A stretch of DNA of 55,153 nucleotides, taken from contig NZ_NSGJ01000035.1 of NCBI RefSeq assembly GCF_002286775.1, positions 1-55,153 of the forward strand, written 5' to 3'. The notes under the pieces are model-generated. The model worked only from the letters and a program-made list of their open reading frames with translations. It had not been told where the DNA came from and did not search any database. Below are positions 1 through 8,353 of this stretch, piece by piece. Source of the stretch: Myroides sp. N17-2. GTDB taxonomy: Bacteria; Bacteroidota; Bacteroidia; Flavobacteriales; Flavobacteriaceae. Within the stretch, counting starts at the first letter, position 1; every line of letters begins with the position of its first letter. The translations under genes and the position numbers were made by a program.

Positions 1-117
1 TACTAAAAACTCAGGTAAAATCATTTTTATAAACTCAATATAGTTTTCCACGTTTATTATTTATCATTACAAAGATCTGTAGTTTTTAATTCACACACAA
101 CTTTTGAGATTGATCCG

Positions 118-1497
118 TTAAAGTGAATTTAAGAAGGCTAGTAAGTCTTCTCTATCTTTCTTACTTAGTTGTTTAAACTTATCTTTAGATTGCTGTGCTT
201 CACCACCATGCCAAAGTATAGCCTCTGTAAGGTTTTGAGCTCTACCATCGTGTAAGAATTGAGTATGGCCATTGACTAAATACTGAAAACCAATTCCCCA
301 TAACGGTCTTGTTTTCCATTCTTGCCCATTGGCTAAGAAATCAGGACGACCATCTGCTAATTCTTCTCCCATATCGTGTAATAACATATCGGTATAAGGA
401 TAGAATACTTGGTTTGCTAATGCCTTTATGGAGCTATGGCCAGTTCTTTGTTTAGGTTTATGACATTTAGCACAATTGATTGTTTCGAATATTTGCGCTC
501 CCTTTCTAACTTCTATATTATCGTGAAAACGAGAAGCAGGTACAGCTAAAGTTTGTGTATAAAAAGTAACTGCATCAGCGATATCATTTGTTATCTCTAG
601 TCCGCTATTTAAGCCATCACTACCATTACTCTGCCCATAACCTGTTTCTCTTGGAAATACATAGTTAGTGATTCCCATATCGTTATTAAAGGCTGCAGTA
701 CATTGTTCTAATAAAGAAGCAGTGTTAGCTTTCCACCCGAAACGGCCTAGTTTACGCTGCTTAGTTACTGCGTCAAATACATAATTTGCCTTTCCAAAGA
801 TTCCATCTTTATTAGCGTCATTTACATCTACATCAGCTAAAATATCTTGCTCAGGTATAGCCTCTAATAATCCTAATCCAAAAACAGGAGAACCAATACG
901 AGGTGAGATTAGTATATTACTAGGAACCGGAATATAGGAGTCTATCAAACTATAATGAGGTTTGCGCAATATGACCTTAGTTCCATCTGCTAGTACTTCA
1001 ACAATCTCAGAATAGGTAACATTAAATTTGGCTTCTGGTTGTACGCCAAATACAGCTTGATTTTGTACTTGTAGACCAAAACCTGGAACTGACACAGGGC
1101 CTCCATTCTCAGCTATACCAGGCAAACTTACGCGAAAAAAGAAACCACTTCGCGTACTTAATTCTGTAGGAAATGGTGCTCTTCCATCTTTTGGGTGGCA
1201 AGATATACACGATGAATTATTAAATATAGGGCCTAATCCACCATTAACAGGATTAGGAGGAGTAACATAGACAAACTCAAATACCTGATCACCTGTAAGG
1301 TGTAAAGCTAAATCAGCAGGAGATAGGTTAGGGGCTGGCATACCGTAAGCATTACTGGTATTAATAAAAACTGTTGTTTCTCCACCAGCTAATCTTCTTT
1401 CATTTAAAGAAGGAAGTTTTTCATATTCTGAGGAATCATCACTAGAACAGGAGGTTAATAGCAATAGGAGCAAAAAAGGGAGAGAAATATATTTCAT
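118..1497 (-). CDS. Di-haem oxidoreductase-like lipoprotein (DUF1111 family)
   Basis: Predicted periplasm-facing lipoprotein of about 459 residues. The start chosen gives MKYISLPFLLLLLLTSC, a lipoprotein signal with the lipid-accepting Cys at 17; the frame stays open 14 codons further upstream, but that would put a hydrophilic leader before the signal. Two c-type haem sites, CISCH (about 97-101) and CAKCH (about 342-346), fit the DUF1111 family, which is distantly related to the di-haem peroxidase MauG. The exact reaction is not known. It is last in a minus-strand operon after a porin and an imelysin gene, a combination often linked to iron uptake or sensing in Bacteroidota. A strong inverted repeat lies between it and the imelysin gene and may lower its expression. 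Confidence 0.85.
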   Translation of the reverse strand: MKYISLPFLLLLLLTSCSSDDSSEYEKLPSLNERRLAGGETTVFINTSNAYGMPAPNLSPADLALHLTGDQVFEFVYVTPPNPVNGGLGPIFNNSSCISCHPKDGRAPFPTELSTRSGFFFRVSLPGIAENGGPVSVPGFGLQVQNQAVFGVQPEAKFNVTYSEIVEVLADGTKVILRKPHYSLIDSYIPVPSNILISPRIGSPVFGLGLLEAIPEQDILADVDVNDANKDGIFGKANYVFDAVTKQRKLGRFGWKANTASLLEQCTAAFNNDMGITNYVFPRETGYGQSNGSDGLNSGLEITNDIADAVTFYTQTLAVPASRFHDNIEVRKGAQIFETINCAKCHKPKQRTGHSSIKALANQVFYPYTDMLLHDMGEELADGRPDFLANGQEWKTRPLWGIGFQYLVNGHTQFLHDGRAQNLTEAILWHGGEAQQSKDKFKQLSKKDREDLLAFLNSL

Positions 1498-1516
1498 AAC
1501 TAAATATTTTAATAAT

Positions 1517-1551
1517 TTAAGAGTCTGTTTATCTTGCAAACAGACTCTTAA
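1517..1551 (-). terminator. Intercistronic hairpin between imelysin and di-haem genes
   Basis: A perfect 14-bp inverted repeat (1517-1530 with 1538-1551) with a 7-nt loop. It starts 31 bases after the imelysin stop and 20 bases before the di-haem start. There is no clean T tract after it on the minus strand, so it may be a partial terminator or an mRNA-stabilising hairpin, not a full stop. Confidence 0.6.
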
Positions 1552-1581
1552 ACTAGGTGTGTTCTACTTAAGATGCTTAAC

Positions 1582-2658
1582 CTATAATGAATTCACAAAA
1601 GGTTTAAGTTTAGATTTAAGTAGTTTAGTAAGTTCATTTACACTGTTTTGAGCCTTGATTACTTGAGGTCTATTGCTGTAAATAGCTTGCGTAAAAGTCC
1701 CAGGTATATCATCTATAGCTTTAATAGCATCCGTAATCGCTGCTTTTACCTCGTTATCTAGTGCCTTGTTTTTCTCTGCTACTATAGTAGATAATCCTTG
1801 TGCTGATTTGTCATATTTCCCTAAGTAGATATTCTCGATACCTCTAATGTTATCAATAAAATCTTCTTTAGAATTATTGCTAAAACGAGATTCTTCTTTT
1901 TCTGGATACGGAACACTTCCTTCAGAATTTAAAGGATCTTCTATTTTACCAGATGCTACTTCATCCGAGATAGTGATTAACCCTTCAACTATTTCTTCTA
2001 ATGCAGCTATTCGTGAAGGATATTTTTTAGATCCCATCCCAGCTGTATTGAAAACAGCAGCATAGTTACCTCCGTCAGTTTTCCATTCGTTATATAATAA
2101 TTTAGTGTTATTCTGTAAATCTTCAGAAGCTGCTTTAAGATATTCCTTCTGTCTAGCTGTAATTTGATCAGCTTTTTTAGTTCCATCTTCTCCCCATAAT
2201 AAGAATTCGATTAAGTGGAATCCTCTAGCTTCATTATTAGAATTAATTAAAGCTGGTGTAATAGGTAGATTACTTTTTAGAATATTATTCATCGCTTCTA
2301 CATCTACAGGCCAAGTATCCATAGCTGGATCAATACCATTATCCTCAACAGGTCCATATAAAAAACCTTCAGATAATTCCCATGGTTTACGCGTATCCAC
2401 CCAAGCTTTTTTAGCCAGCTCTAAGTTTTGTTGAGTAGGTGTAGTATTAAATGTATTAATCGCTTTATCTAATGCTATAGCCTTGTTATTTAAATCTTTG
2501 TATGTCTCAATTATTACATTACCTGTAAGATCTGTAATGACAGACGTATGAAATTTGTCTTTGCTATCGTCTATAGTATTTGTATCATCATTATTACTAC
2601 AGTTAGCCATGATAAAAGACATTGTTACTAGTCCTAAGGTTAAAAATTTGTTTCTCAT
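1582..2658 (-). CDS. Imelysin family (peptidase M75-like) lipoprotein
   Basis: Lipoprotein of 358 residues with signal MRNKFLTLGLVTMSFIMANC (lipidated Cys20). The GxHxxE motif typical of imelysin/IrpA-type proteins is visible as GFHLIE at 146-151. The body is helix-rich with many Lys, Asn and Asp, as expected for this all-helical fold. Family members bind or help take up iron at the cell surface and are probably not active peptidases. It lies 26 bases after the porin gene and 84 bases before the di-haem gene on the same strand, so all three are probably co-transcribed. Confidence 0.88.
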   Translation of the reverse strand: MRNKFLTLGLVTMSFIMANCSNNDDTNTIDDSKDKFHTSVITDLTGNVIIETYKDLNNKAIALDKAINTFNTTPTQQNLELAKKAWVDTRKPWELSEGFLYGPVEDNGIDPAMDTWPVDVEAMNNILKSNLPITPALINSNNEARGFHLIEFLLWGEDGTKKADQITARQKEYLKAASEDLQNNTKLLYNEWKTDGGNYAAVFNTAGMGSKKYPSRIAALEEIVEGLITISDEVASGKIEDPLNSEGSVPYPEKEESRFSNNSKEDFIDNIRGIENIYLGKYDKSAQGLSTIVAEKNKALDNEVKAAITDAIKAIDDIPGTFTQAIYSNRPQVIKAQNSVNELTKLLKSKLKPFVNSL

Positions 2659-2684
2659 TATGTGTGATATTTAGTGTGATTAAA

Positions 2685-4019
2685 TTAAAATGTAAATCCT
2701 ATTCCTGCAGTGAAAGTATTCTCACGTTGTTTTTCTCCTGTATTTAAAGAAGTAATCGGATCATAGTGGTCTGAGCCTAGTCTTCTAGAAGAATAATGTG
2801 CTTTCACTACTACTTGTGGGTGTACGAACCAATTGATACCTCCAGTTATGACGCTTCTTTCCCATCTAGGTTTGCGTACCACAGCACCTTCTGTTTTATA
2901 CATTGTGTCGTAGTATTCGTATCTCATAAAAGGATAAAGTTGTTGAGAAGTCTTGAAGTTAAATAAGTGCAATACTTCATATCCTATATCTCCAGAGAAC
3001 CCAATCATAGATTTTCCAACAGGTGTTCTCTTCACTCCTAAGTTATTAGATAGGTTCGCATTCTTTCTACTTACTATATTAGAGTTTTCAATATTTCCAT
3101 ATAAGAAGACAGAGCTAAACTTTAAGTAGTTCTCATCATAGCTGACGTGCCCTTCGAATATGGTAACATAAGCAGATACGTCCATGTCTTTTTTAGGTCT
3201 ATTGGCAGCAGCATCATTAACATAAGCAGCAACTCCAGCAAAAGTGTTCTTGTTTTTTCCGAATTTATAATCTAGACGAGCGGTAAATGCTAGGCTATTG
3301 CCTACAGCCATTTCAAAACGGGTTTGGTAACCTCTTTTTACCCAGTTACGAGAACTAAATCCTGTTGCATCTAGGCCATTTGTTATCGATAATTCGTAAC
3401 GAAGGCGATCTTTTAAAAAGTTACCATAGAACTGGATACCATTCTCATACCAACCAAGTGGAAGCATTTCGTTCTCCATTTCTTGTCGATGAGCTGTAAA
3501 ATAGTTCGTTGGCCTGTCAAGGTTTTGTGCTAGGTTAAAGTGAAGCTTCATACGTCCTGCACGAACATTAAAGTAGGGGCGAATTTTAAAGTCAATATAT
3601 ATCTGCTCTAGCTTAACTTCTCCACCTGATTCAATTTCTTTCTCATATTCTCCAAACTCTTCTTGGGTATCAAGCTCTATGGTAGAACCTGTACCACCAT
3701 GTTCGAATTCGATCTCTGTTTTTAAACTAATCCAATCATTAAAGTGATAACCTAAATAAAGGTTTAGTCTCTCTGCGTCAAACTTGTTCTTAATATTAGG
3801 ATCAGTATCATATTTGCCATAATTATAATAATTTATAGCTCCGTAACCACTAAGAGTAAAGTTATCCCAGCTTAGAAGTCTTTTTTTATCCTCCTTAAGC
3901 TCTTTGATAATTTCTTTCTTTAATTCATCCTTTAAGATTTGTCGTTGGATAGAGTCGTTTTGTTGTGCATAAGTAAAAAAACATTGGAAGATAATACACG
4001 TAAGTAGTTTTGCTTTCAT
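2685..4019 (-). CDS. Outer-membrane porin (phosphate-selective porin O/P-like)
   Basis: 444-residue protein with a cleavable signal (MKAKLLTCIIFQCFFTYAQQ), a short charged helical stretch at about 22-50 that may trimerise, and then alternating aromatic/polar strands typical of a beta barrel, ending in a C-terminal Phe (GIGFTF). It resembles OprP/OprO-type porins of Bacteroidota; the substrate cannot be read from sequence. First gene of the porin-imelysin-di-haem operon, with a TAnnTTTG element about 39 bases upstream of its start. Confidence 0.8.
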   Translation of the reverse strand: MKAKLLTCIIFQCFFTYAQQNDSIQRQILKDELKKEIIKELKEDKKRLLSWDNFTLSGYGAINYYNYGKYDTDPNIKNKFDAERLNLYLGYHFNDWISLKTEIEFEHGGTGSTIELDTQEEFGEYEKEIESGGEVKLEQIYIDFKIRPYFNVRAGRMKLHFNLAQNLDRPTNYFTAHRQEMENEMLPLGWYENGIQFYGNFLKDRLRYELSITNGLDATGFSSRNWVKRGYQTRFEMAVGNSLAFTARLDYKFGKNKNTFAGVAAYVNDAAANRPKKDMDVSAYVTIFEGHVSYDENYLKFSSVFLYGNIENSNIVSRKNANLSNNLGVKRTPVGKSMIGFSGDIGYEVLHLFNFKTSQQLYPFMRYEYYDTMYKTEGAVVRKPRWERSVITGGINWFVHPQVVVKAHYSSRRLGSDHYDPITSLNTGEKQRENTFTAGIGFTF

Positions 4020-4057
4020 TTTACTTTATAGATAAGTTAATAAGTACTATTTCCATT

Positions 4058-4065
4058 CAAAGATA
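4058..4065 (-). promoter_or_regulatory. Predicted -7 element of the porin operon
   Basis: On the minus strand this reads TATCTTTG, a match to the Bacteroidota -7 consensus TAnnTTTG, with a TTTT stretch 18 bases upstream near the -33 position. It is placed so that transcription would begin about 30 bases before the porin start codon. Predicted from motif only. Confidence 0.45.
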
Positions 4066-4267
4066 TGCTTATTTAGATTTGTTAAAAGTAAAATAACAAT
4101 ATAAATTAACTTAATTTTAAAGATTTTTATTAGTTTTTATCTATTTCATCCTTTTTACGGTGTTAATCAACTATTCTATTGGCATAATATTAATACTGCT
4201 TATTTTCTTATTTATAATTATTCTTTTTACTTCTAAAATACAAGAAGGCAATTAATGTTTCGTTTTT

Positions 4268-4309
4268 TCCAAAAAAAAGCCTCAAAGAGTTTATTCTCTT
4301 TGAGGCTTT
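4268..4309 (-). terminator. Intrinsic terminator after threonine aldolase gene
   Basis: Perfect 14-bp stem (4276-4289 with 4296-4309), 6-nt loop, with a run of A on the plus strand at 4271-4278 that gives a U tract on the minus strand. It lies 23 bases after the stop of the threonine aldolase gene. Confidence 0.85.
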
Positions 4310-4331
4310 AAGTCAGTTATTTTAAATAGAA

Positions 4332-5351
4332 TTACTCTATCATTTCAATAAATTCAGTAACAATTCTTTCGTGTGTTGCCCAAGAAGTAATTAGTCGAAT
4401 AGCGGCATGCTTATCATCTATTACTTTCCAAGTGAAAAAATCATATTCTTTATTTAGTTTTTCAATCAATGAGATTGGTAGGATAGGGAATATCTGATTA
4501 GTAGTAGAGTCTACTAAGAATGAGTACCCCTTAGCTTTAAAGGCTGCTGTTAACCTAGCTGCCATTGTATTAGCATATTTGGCTAAGTCAAAGTATAAGT
4601 CGTCTTTAAAAAGCTCTAGAAACTGTATTCCTAATAATCTACCTTTGGCTAGTAAAGCGCCTCTTTGTTTTAGATTGTAATCAAAGTAAGTAGCTAGTTC
4701 AGTATTACTAAATACAATTGCCTCTCCAAATAACGCTCCATTCTTCGTTCCACCGATATAAAAGACATCTGATAAGCTAGCGATATCCTCTAGAGTAAGC
4801 GTATTGTCTTCTGCCATCAGTGCATGCCCTAACCGCGCACCATCTATAAATAGGTATAAACCAAGTTGTTTACACATAACAGAGATAGCTTCTAGTTCTG
4901 CCTTAGTATAGATAGTCCCTAATTCTGTAGAGTTAGAGATATAAACCATCTTAGGCTCTACGACATGAGGCCTTAATCCGTATTCTCCATAAGTGCGCTC
5001 GATATCTTGAGCAGTTATTTTACCATTAGTAGGAGGTACAGCGATGACTTTATGTCCTGTAGCTTCTATAGCCCCCGTTTCATTAGCAAAGATATGTCCT
5101 GTCTGAGGAGCAATAACTGCCTGATGTGTACGTAGGATAGAAGAAATAACTAATAAGTTGGCCTGTGTTCCTCCTGATACTAAGAATATACTAGCATCTT
5201 GATTACCTATTTTATTTTTAATAAGCTGTTTCGCTTCTTTAGTGTAATCATCCTCTCCATAACCTGCTTGTTGTACTAGGTTACTCTCTACTATTTTATA
5301 TAATATACTAGCGTGAGCTCCCTCAGCGTAGTCATTCTTAAAGCTATACAT
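4332..5351 (-). CDS. ltaE: Low-specificity L-threonine aldolase (PLP-dependent)
   Basis: 339 residues, the usual length for the beta-eliminating lyase/threonine aldolase family (fold type I). It would cleave L-threonine or allo-threonine to glycine and acetaldehyde. The Schiff-base lysine is expected in GGTKNG (Lys203), preceded by FIDGARLGHA (Asp170), which contacts the cofactor; VSGGTQAN near 58-65 fits the phosphate-binding loop. Stand-alone gene with its own terminator. An amino acid racemase/lyase of the same fold is possible, but the GTKNG context favours an aldolase. Confidence 0.87.
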   Translation of the reverse strand: MYSFKNDYAEGAHASILYKIVESNLVQQAGYGEDDYTKEAKQLIKNKIGNQDASIFLVSGGTQANLLVISSILRTHQAVIAPQTGHIFANETGAIEATGHKVIAVPPTNGKITAQDIERTYGEYGLRPHVVEPKMVYISNSTELGTIYTKAELEAISVMCKQLGLYLFIDGARLGHALMAEDNTLTLEDIASLSDVFYIGGTKNGALFGEAIVFSNTELATYFDYNLKQRGALLAKGRLLGIQFLELFKDDLYFDLAKYANTMAARLTAAFKAKGYSFLVDSTTNQIFPILPISLIEKLNKEYDFFTWKVIDDKHAAIRLITSWATHERIVTEFIEMIE

Positions 5352-5489
5352 AGTTTCTTTCGTTTAGTTTATTTTACAAAAGTAAGGTACAAAAAGGAAC
5401 TTAAATAGGATGTAATAAACCTGTTAGTAAATTGTAAACTTTTTTGTGATGTCGTGATGTTGTAATGGTGTGGAGTTGTGGAGTCGTAC

Positions 5490-5531
5490 AAATAAGCTTT
5501 TATAGTTTAATCAACTCATAAAAGCTTATTT
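5490..5531 (-). terminator. Inverted repeat after the AraC-type gene
   Basis: Perfect 14-bp inverted repeat (5490-5503 and 5518-5531) with a 14-nt loop, 31 bases beyond the stop of the AraC-type gene and before the threonine aldolase start. The T tract is weak, so its strength as a terminator is uncertain. Confidence 0.5.
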
Positions 5532-5562
5532 ATCTCTAACAAAAAGCCAAAATCACAAAAAC

Positions 5563-6372
5563 CTATTTCAGTGATTTAAAAGTAGCAGGAGTCATACCAT
5601 ACTTTGCTTTAAAGACTTTAATAAAATGACTCTCATCTGAGAAACCACATTGATAGGCTATTTCAGCATTGTTCATTGTATTAGTTAGTAGCAAGTCTAT
5701 TGCTCTCTCTAGTTTTTGTGTTCTTAGAAACTCTCCGAAGCTCATATTAAAGTATTGAGGGAACTTTCTAGAGAGATATACAGGGTGCAATTCTAATTCC
5801 TCAGCAAGATAATTTAGCGAAAGTAGTTCCCATCGCTCTTCTCTTATGATTTCTTTTAATTTATTCACCCACAGTGGTGTGTCAGATTTCTCTGTAGTTG
5901 TATTTAGCCTAGTTATTTGTGCAAAAGCTTGTAATAACAACCCATCTACAGCTAGATTAGTAGCCTTATCTGCCAATTGAGATTCTACGTGTATCTTATT
6001 AAAGATAGTCTGAAGACTAGGATCTTTTAAGAGGAAGTTTCCCTCTATAATACTTGGTGACAAATCATATTTTAAGAACCACTCTGTAGGTAGTTCTATA
6101 TGAAGGAAGTCAAAATCTTCTTGAATATCCTTATTATAATGTGGCTCTTGACTATGATGATATAGTAAGCTCTTAGGGGTTAATTCTAATGCTCCTTTCT
6201 TAGTTACCTCATTAAGATGACCATTTAGATTATATAAAAAATAGGCGTGCTTATGATAATGCCATCGTATATGCGCATTAGCAGTAGCATTCGCCTTACT
6301 CAGGATAACATCTTTAACTATTAACTGTTGTTTGCGCTCTCCGAAGTGTTCTCCCTCTTTTAAATAATCCAT
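5563..6372 (-). CDS. AraC family transcriptional regulator
   Basis: 269 residues: an N-terminal cupin-like sensor region (about 20-110, with His in IRWHYHKHAYFLYNL) and a C-terminal double helix-turn-helix of AraC type (about 170-269). The second HTH carries the family signature in AEIAYQCGFSDESHFIKVFK followed by YGMTPATFK. The ligand is unknown. It is divergent from a small secreted-protein gene at 6449; the 76-base spacer holds a promoter-like element for this gene, so it may control itself and that neighbour. Confidence 0.9.
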   Translation of the reverse strand: MDYLKEGEHFGERKQQLIVKDVILSKANATANAHIRWHYHKHAYFLYNLNGHLNEVTKKGALELTPKSLLYHHSQEPHYNKDIQEDFDFLHIELPTEWFLKYDLSPSIIEGNFLLKDPSLQTIFNKIHVESQLADKATNLAVDGLLLQAFAQITRLNTTTEKSDTPLWVNKLKEIIREERWELLSLNYLAEELELHPVYLSRKFPQYFNMSFGEFLRTQKLERAIDLLLTNTMNNAEIAYQCGFSDESHFIKVFKAKYGMTPATFKSLK

Positions 6373-6395
6373 AGCTTTTTACGTTATTACTTTTA

Positions 6396-6403
6396 CAAAG
6401 ATA
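6396..6403 (-). promoter_or_regulatory. Predicted -7 element of the AraC-type gene
   Basis: The minus strand reads TATCTTTG, matching TAnnTTTG, 24 bases upstream of the start codon. A TTTT run sits about 17 bases further upstream. Motif-based prediction. Confidence 0.4.
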
Positions 6404-6448
6404 TTATTCTTTAACTTTATAAAATATCTAATTCTAAAAACAAAAGAT

Positions 6449-7003
6449 ATGAAAACTAAGTTATTCTGTTTAGCCTTACTGTGTATTTCTTTCTCTCTAC
6501 ATGCACAGAATTCTAAAGAAAAGTATAAAGGAGAGTTTCCTATTTACCTAGATAAGACGCCTTATGACAAGGCTTTAATTAAGATAGATGATCAATTTTA
6601 TACTCATCAGAGCCTACTAGGTATTAATAAAAATACTATTAAACCAATCGCTCAAGAGAAGTATGAGTATGAAAATAATGGCACTAAGTTTAAGGAGATA
6701 CTTTTATTTAAAACACTTGAAAAAATTGAATTAATAACACTTGCTGAATTAGAAGAGACTTATTTAAGTGATTTTAAAGATAAGAACTTGATTTATATTC
6801 TAAGAGGTGATATTATTAATCAAGATAGCAAGAGAACTGTAGTACAGAAGGATTATATTCACAAGATAGTTATTGAACAAATAGCTAATGACAGAACTGA
6901 TAAGGAAACTTATTTAGTTAAGATATTATTTAAGTTTAAAGAAAACCCTAATCCTAAAATTACATTTAAAACAATAAACTACGAACTACTAAATAAAGAG
7001 TAG
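6449..7003 (+). CDS. Secreted protein of unknown function
   Basis: 184 residues with a clear signal peptide (MKTKLFCLALLCISFSLHAQ, cleavage after AQ). The mature part is lysine- and glutamate-rich, about 165 residues, with no motif that I recognise. A repeating beta-type pattern such as YLVKILFKFKENPNPKITFKT suggests an all-beta or mixed fold. It is divergent from the AraC-type gene and closed by an inverted repeat at 7022-7061. Confidence 0.7.
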   Translation: MKTKLFCLALLCISFSLHAQNSKEKYKGEFPIYLDKTPYDKALIKIDDQFYTHQSLLGINKNTIKPIAQEKYEYENNGTKFKEILLFKTLEKIELITLAELEETYLSDFKDKNLIYILRGDIINQDSKRTVVQKDYIHKIVIEQIANDRTDKETYLVKILFKFKENPNPKITFKTINYELLNKE

Positions 7004-7021
7004 AGGGGGAGTAGATAATCT

Positions 7022-7061
7022 TTCAATCAGTACAAAGTCTGAAGTCTTCGTACTGATTGAA
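7022..7061. terminator. Inverted repeat between convergent genes
   Basis: Perfect 12-bp stem (7022-7033 with 7050-7061) with a 16-nt loop, between the stop of the secreted protein at 7003 and the stop of the thiamine pyrophosphokinase gene at 7101. It could serve both convergent genes. No strong T tract. Confidence 0.5.
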
Positions 7062-7100
7062 GGTATTTAAATTATAGCATACTCAGTAATCTCACTTACT

Positions 7101-7763
7101 TTAGTCATGGCATTCCATCATTAGTAGGCTACCATTCTTATATTGAATAGTCACTAGGCCATCTTCTAATACAGAATTACTACTACCTGTACGTTCACCT
7201 ATGACTAATGATTCATCACTAAGAGGGTAGAGTAGGTTAGTACTAGTGATATTAGTGACCTCTCCTACAGGGATAAGCGATATAATAGTATCCTTCTCAT
7301 ACCACTTCTTAAATTCTTTATTTAATGTATAAATACGCGAGTAGTCATCATACATTGTTATCTTCAGTTCCTCTTTATATTTGACGATACTCGTTATATT
7401 AGTGATAGTGTGATCAGCGCGTTTACCAGTAGCCCAGATTACATTAGCAGCCGGAATACCTCTTTTGATAAGATAATTAAACGCTTTATCTAAGTCAGTA
7501 GAGTTTTGATCAGCTATGTGTACTATCTCAATAGGATATTGTCTTTCTCTATAAGAATCAGCATCAAAATCTCTATCGAAGTCTCCAATCAAGACATCTA
7601 CCTTGATACCTAGTTCTATCACTCGTTCTATAGCAGAATCTAGTACAACTACTAAGGGAGACCATTCAAGTAGCTGTCCCATAAGTTCTTGGCTACATGC
7701 TGCACCATTAGCAATAATTAAAGCAGGTTCTTGGTCATCTCTGACGATGTGATGTGAAGACAT
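7101..7763 (-). CDS. thiN: Thiamine pyrophosphokinase
   Basis: 220 residues. It transfers pyrophosphate from ATP to thiamine to give thiamine diphosphate. Family marks are the acidic loop VDVLIGDFDRDFDADS (about 54-69), the STDLDKAFNYL motif (about 86-96) and ATGKRADHTI (about 110-119), all in the N-terminal catalytic domain. The C-terminal half would form the thiamine-binding beta sandwich. Single gene with no other thiamine gene next to it, and I see no TPP riboswitch upstream. Confidence 0.88.
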   Translation of the reverse strand: MSSHHIVRDDQEPALIIANGAACSQELMGQLLEWSPLVVVLDSAIERVIELGIKVDVLIGDFDRDFDADSYRERQYPIEIVHIADQNSTDLDKAFNYLIKRGIPAANVIWATGKRADHTITNITSIVKYKEELKITMYDDYSRIYTLNKEFKKWYEKDTIISLIPVGEVTNITSTNLLYPLSDESLVIGERTGSSNSVLEDGLVTIQYKNGSLLMMECHD

Positions 7764-7854
7764 ATTGTGTTGTTTTAAGAGAGCAAATTAAGGTATAATG
7801 TAGGATATAGACTCAATTTATTTTAAAAATATTTCATTTGAAATAGAATAACTT

Positions 7855-7862
7855 TATATTTG
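7855..7862 (+). promoter_or_regulatory. Predicted -7 element of the rhodanese gene
   Basis: TATATTTG, a full match to TAnnTTTG, with TTTC 19 bases upstream. It lies 24 bases before the ATG at 7887 and overlaps the TTG of the longer open frame. This supports 7887 as the true start, because a start at 7860 would fall inside the promoter. Confidence 0.5.
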
Positions 7863-7886
7863 ACACAATTACTAAAAGAACAAACA

Positions 7887-8195
7887 ATGACAAATTTATC
7901 ACAAGAGCAGTGGTGGGAAAAAGCGCAAGCTGACACTAACGCTGTTATATTAGACGTACGTACAGAGGAAGAAGTAGAAGAAAAGGCAATCCCTGGATCT
8001 ATTAATATTGATATCTATAAAGGACAAGGATTTTTAGATGAAGTAGGTGGATTAGATAAAAGCAAAGCATATTATGTATACTGCAAAGCAGGTGGAAGAA
8101 GTAGCCAAGCATGTCATTTAATGGAATCATTAGGATTCGAAGAAACACATAACCTTCTAGGTGGTATCACTGAATGGGAAGGACCTACAGTATAA
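7887..8195 (+). CDS. Single-domain rhodanese-like protein
   Basis: 102 residues, one rhodanese domain. The active-site loop CKAGGRSS places the catalytic Cys at 66, and the CH2A-like segment VILDVRTEEEVEEKAIPGSINID is typical. It probably moves sulfane sulfur, or acts on thiosulfate or persulfides, in the cytoplasm; there is no signal peptide. The frame is open from a TTG at 7860, but the ATG at 7887 gives the usual family N-terminus. Closed by a good terminator. Confidence 0.9.
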   Translation: MTNLSQEQWWEKAQADTNAVILDVRTEEEVEEKAIPGSINIDIYKGQGFLDEVGGLDKSKAYYVYCKAGGRSSQACHLMESLGFEETHNLLGGITEWEGPTV

Positions 8196-8231
8196 GTAGT
8201 ATAATCTACAAGTAGAAGAAATATAAATTAG

Positions 8232-8258
8232 AGCCAACTGCATAAGTTGGCTTTTTTT
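8232..8258 (+). terminator. Intrinsic terminator after rhodanese gene
   Basis: 8-bp stem (8232-8239 with 8245-8252), 5-nt loop, followed by seven T. It lies 36 bases after the rhodanese stop. Confidence 0.85.
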
Positions 8259-8285
8259 ATGATTTAACTATTGAGATAGCTTTTG

Positions 8286-8293
8286 TATATTTG
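8286..8293 (+). promoter_or_regulatory. Predicted -7 element of the lipid kinase gene
   Basis: TATATTTG matches TAnnTTTG, with TTTA 19 bases upstream. It sits 60 bases before the lipid kinase start codon. Confidence 0.45.
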
Positions 8294-8353
8294 TGACTTC
8301 ATAGAAAAACACAGACTATTCAAGGTGTAGCTATGGCATATTGAAATCCTATT

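Larger units (their letters stand above)
4020..4331. other. Intergenic region between porin and threonine aldolase
   Basis: Gene-free stretch of 312 bases. It holds the porin promoter near 4058 and the terminator of the threonine aldolase gene at 4268-4309. The AT-rich middle part shows no ORF or RNA structure that I can support. Confidence 0.6.

Noticed and set aside
1..117. Possible gene upstream of the first feature
   Set aside because: No ORF, promoter match or RNA structure could be supported in these 117 bases.
7764..7860. TPP riboswitch upstream of thiamine pyrophosphokinase
   Set aside because: The gene is on the minus strand and the short upstream region shows no THI-box-like sequence.
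7860..7886. Longer start (TTG) for the rhodanese gene
   Set aside because: It overlaps the best promoter match, and the downstream ATG gives the usual N-terminus.
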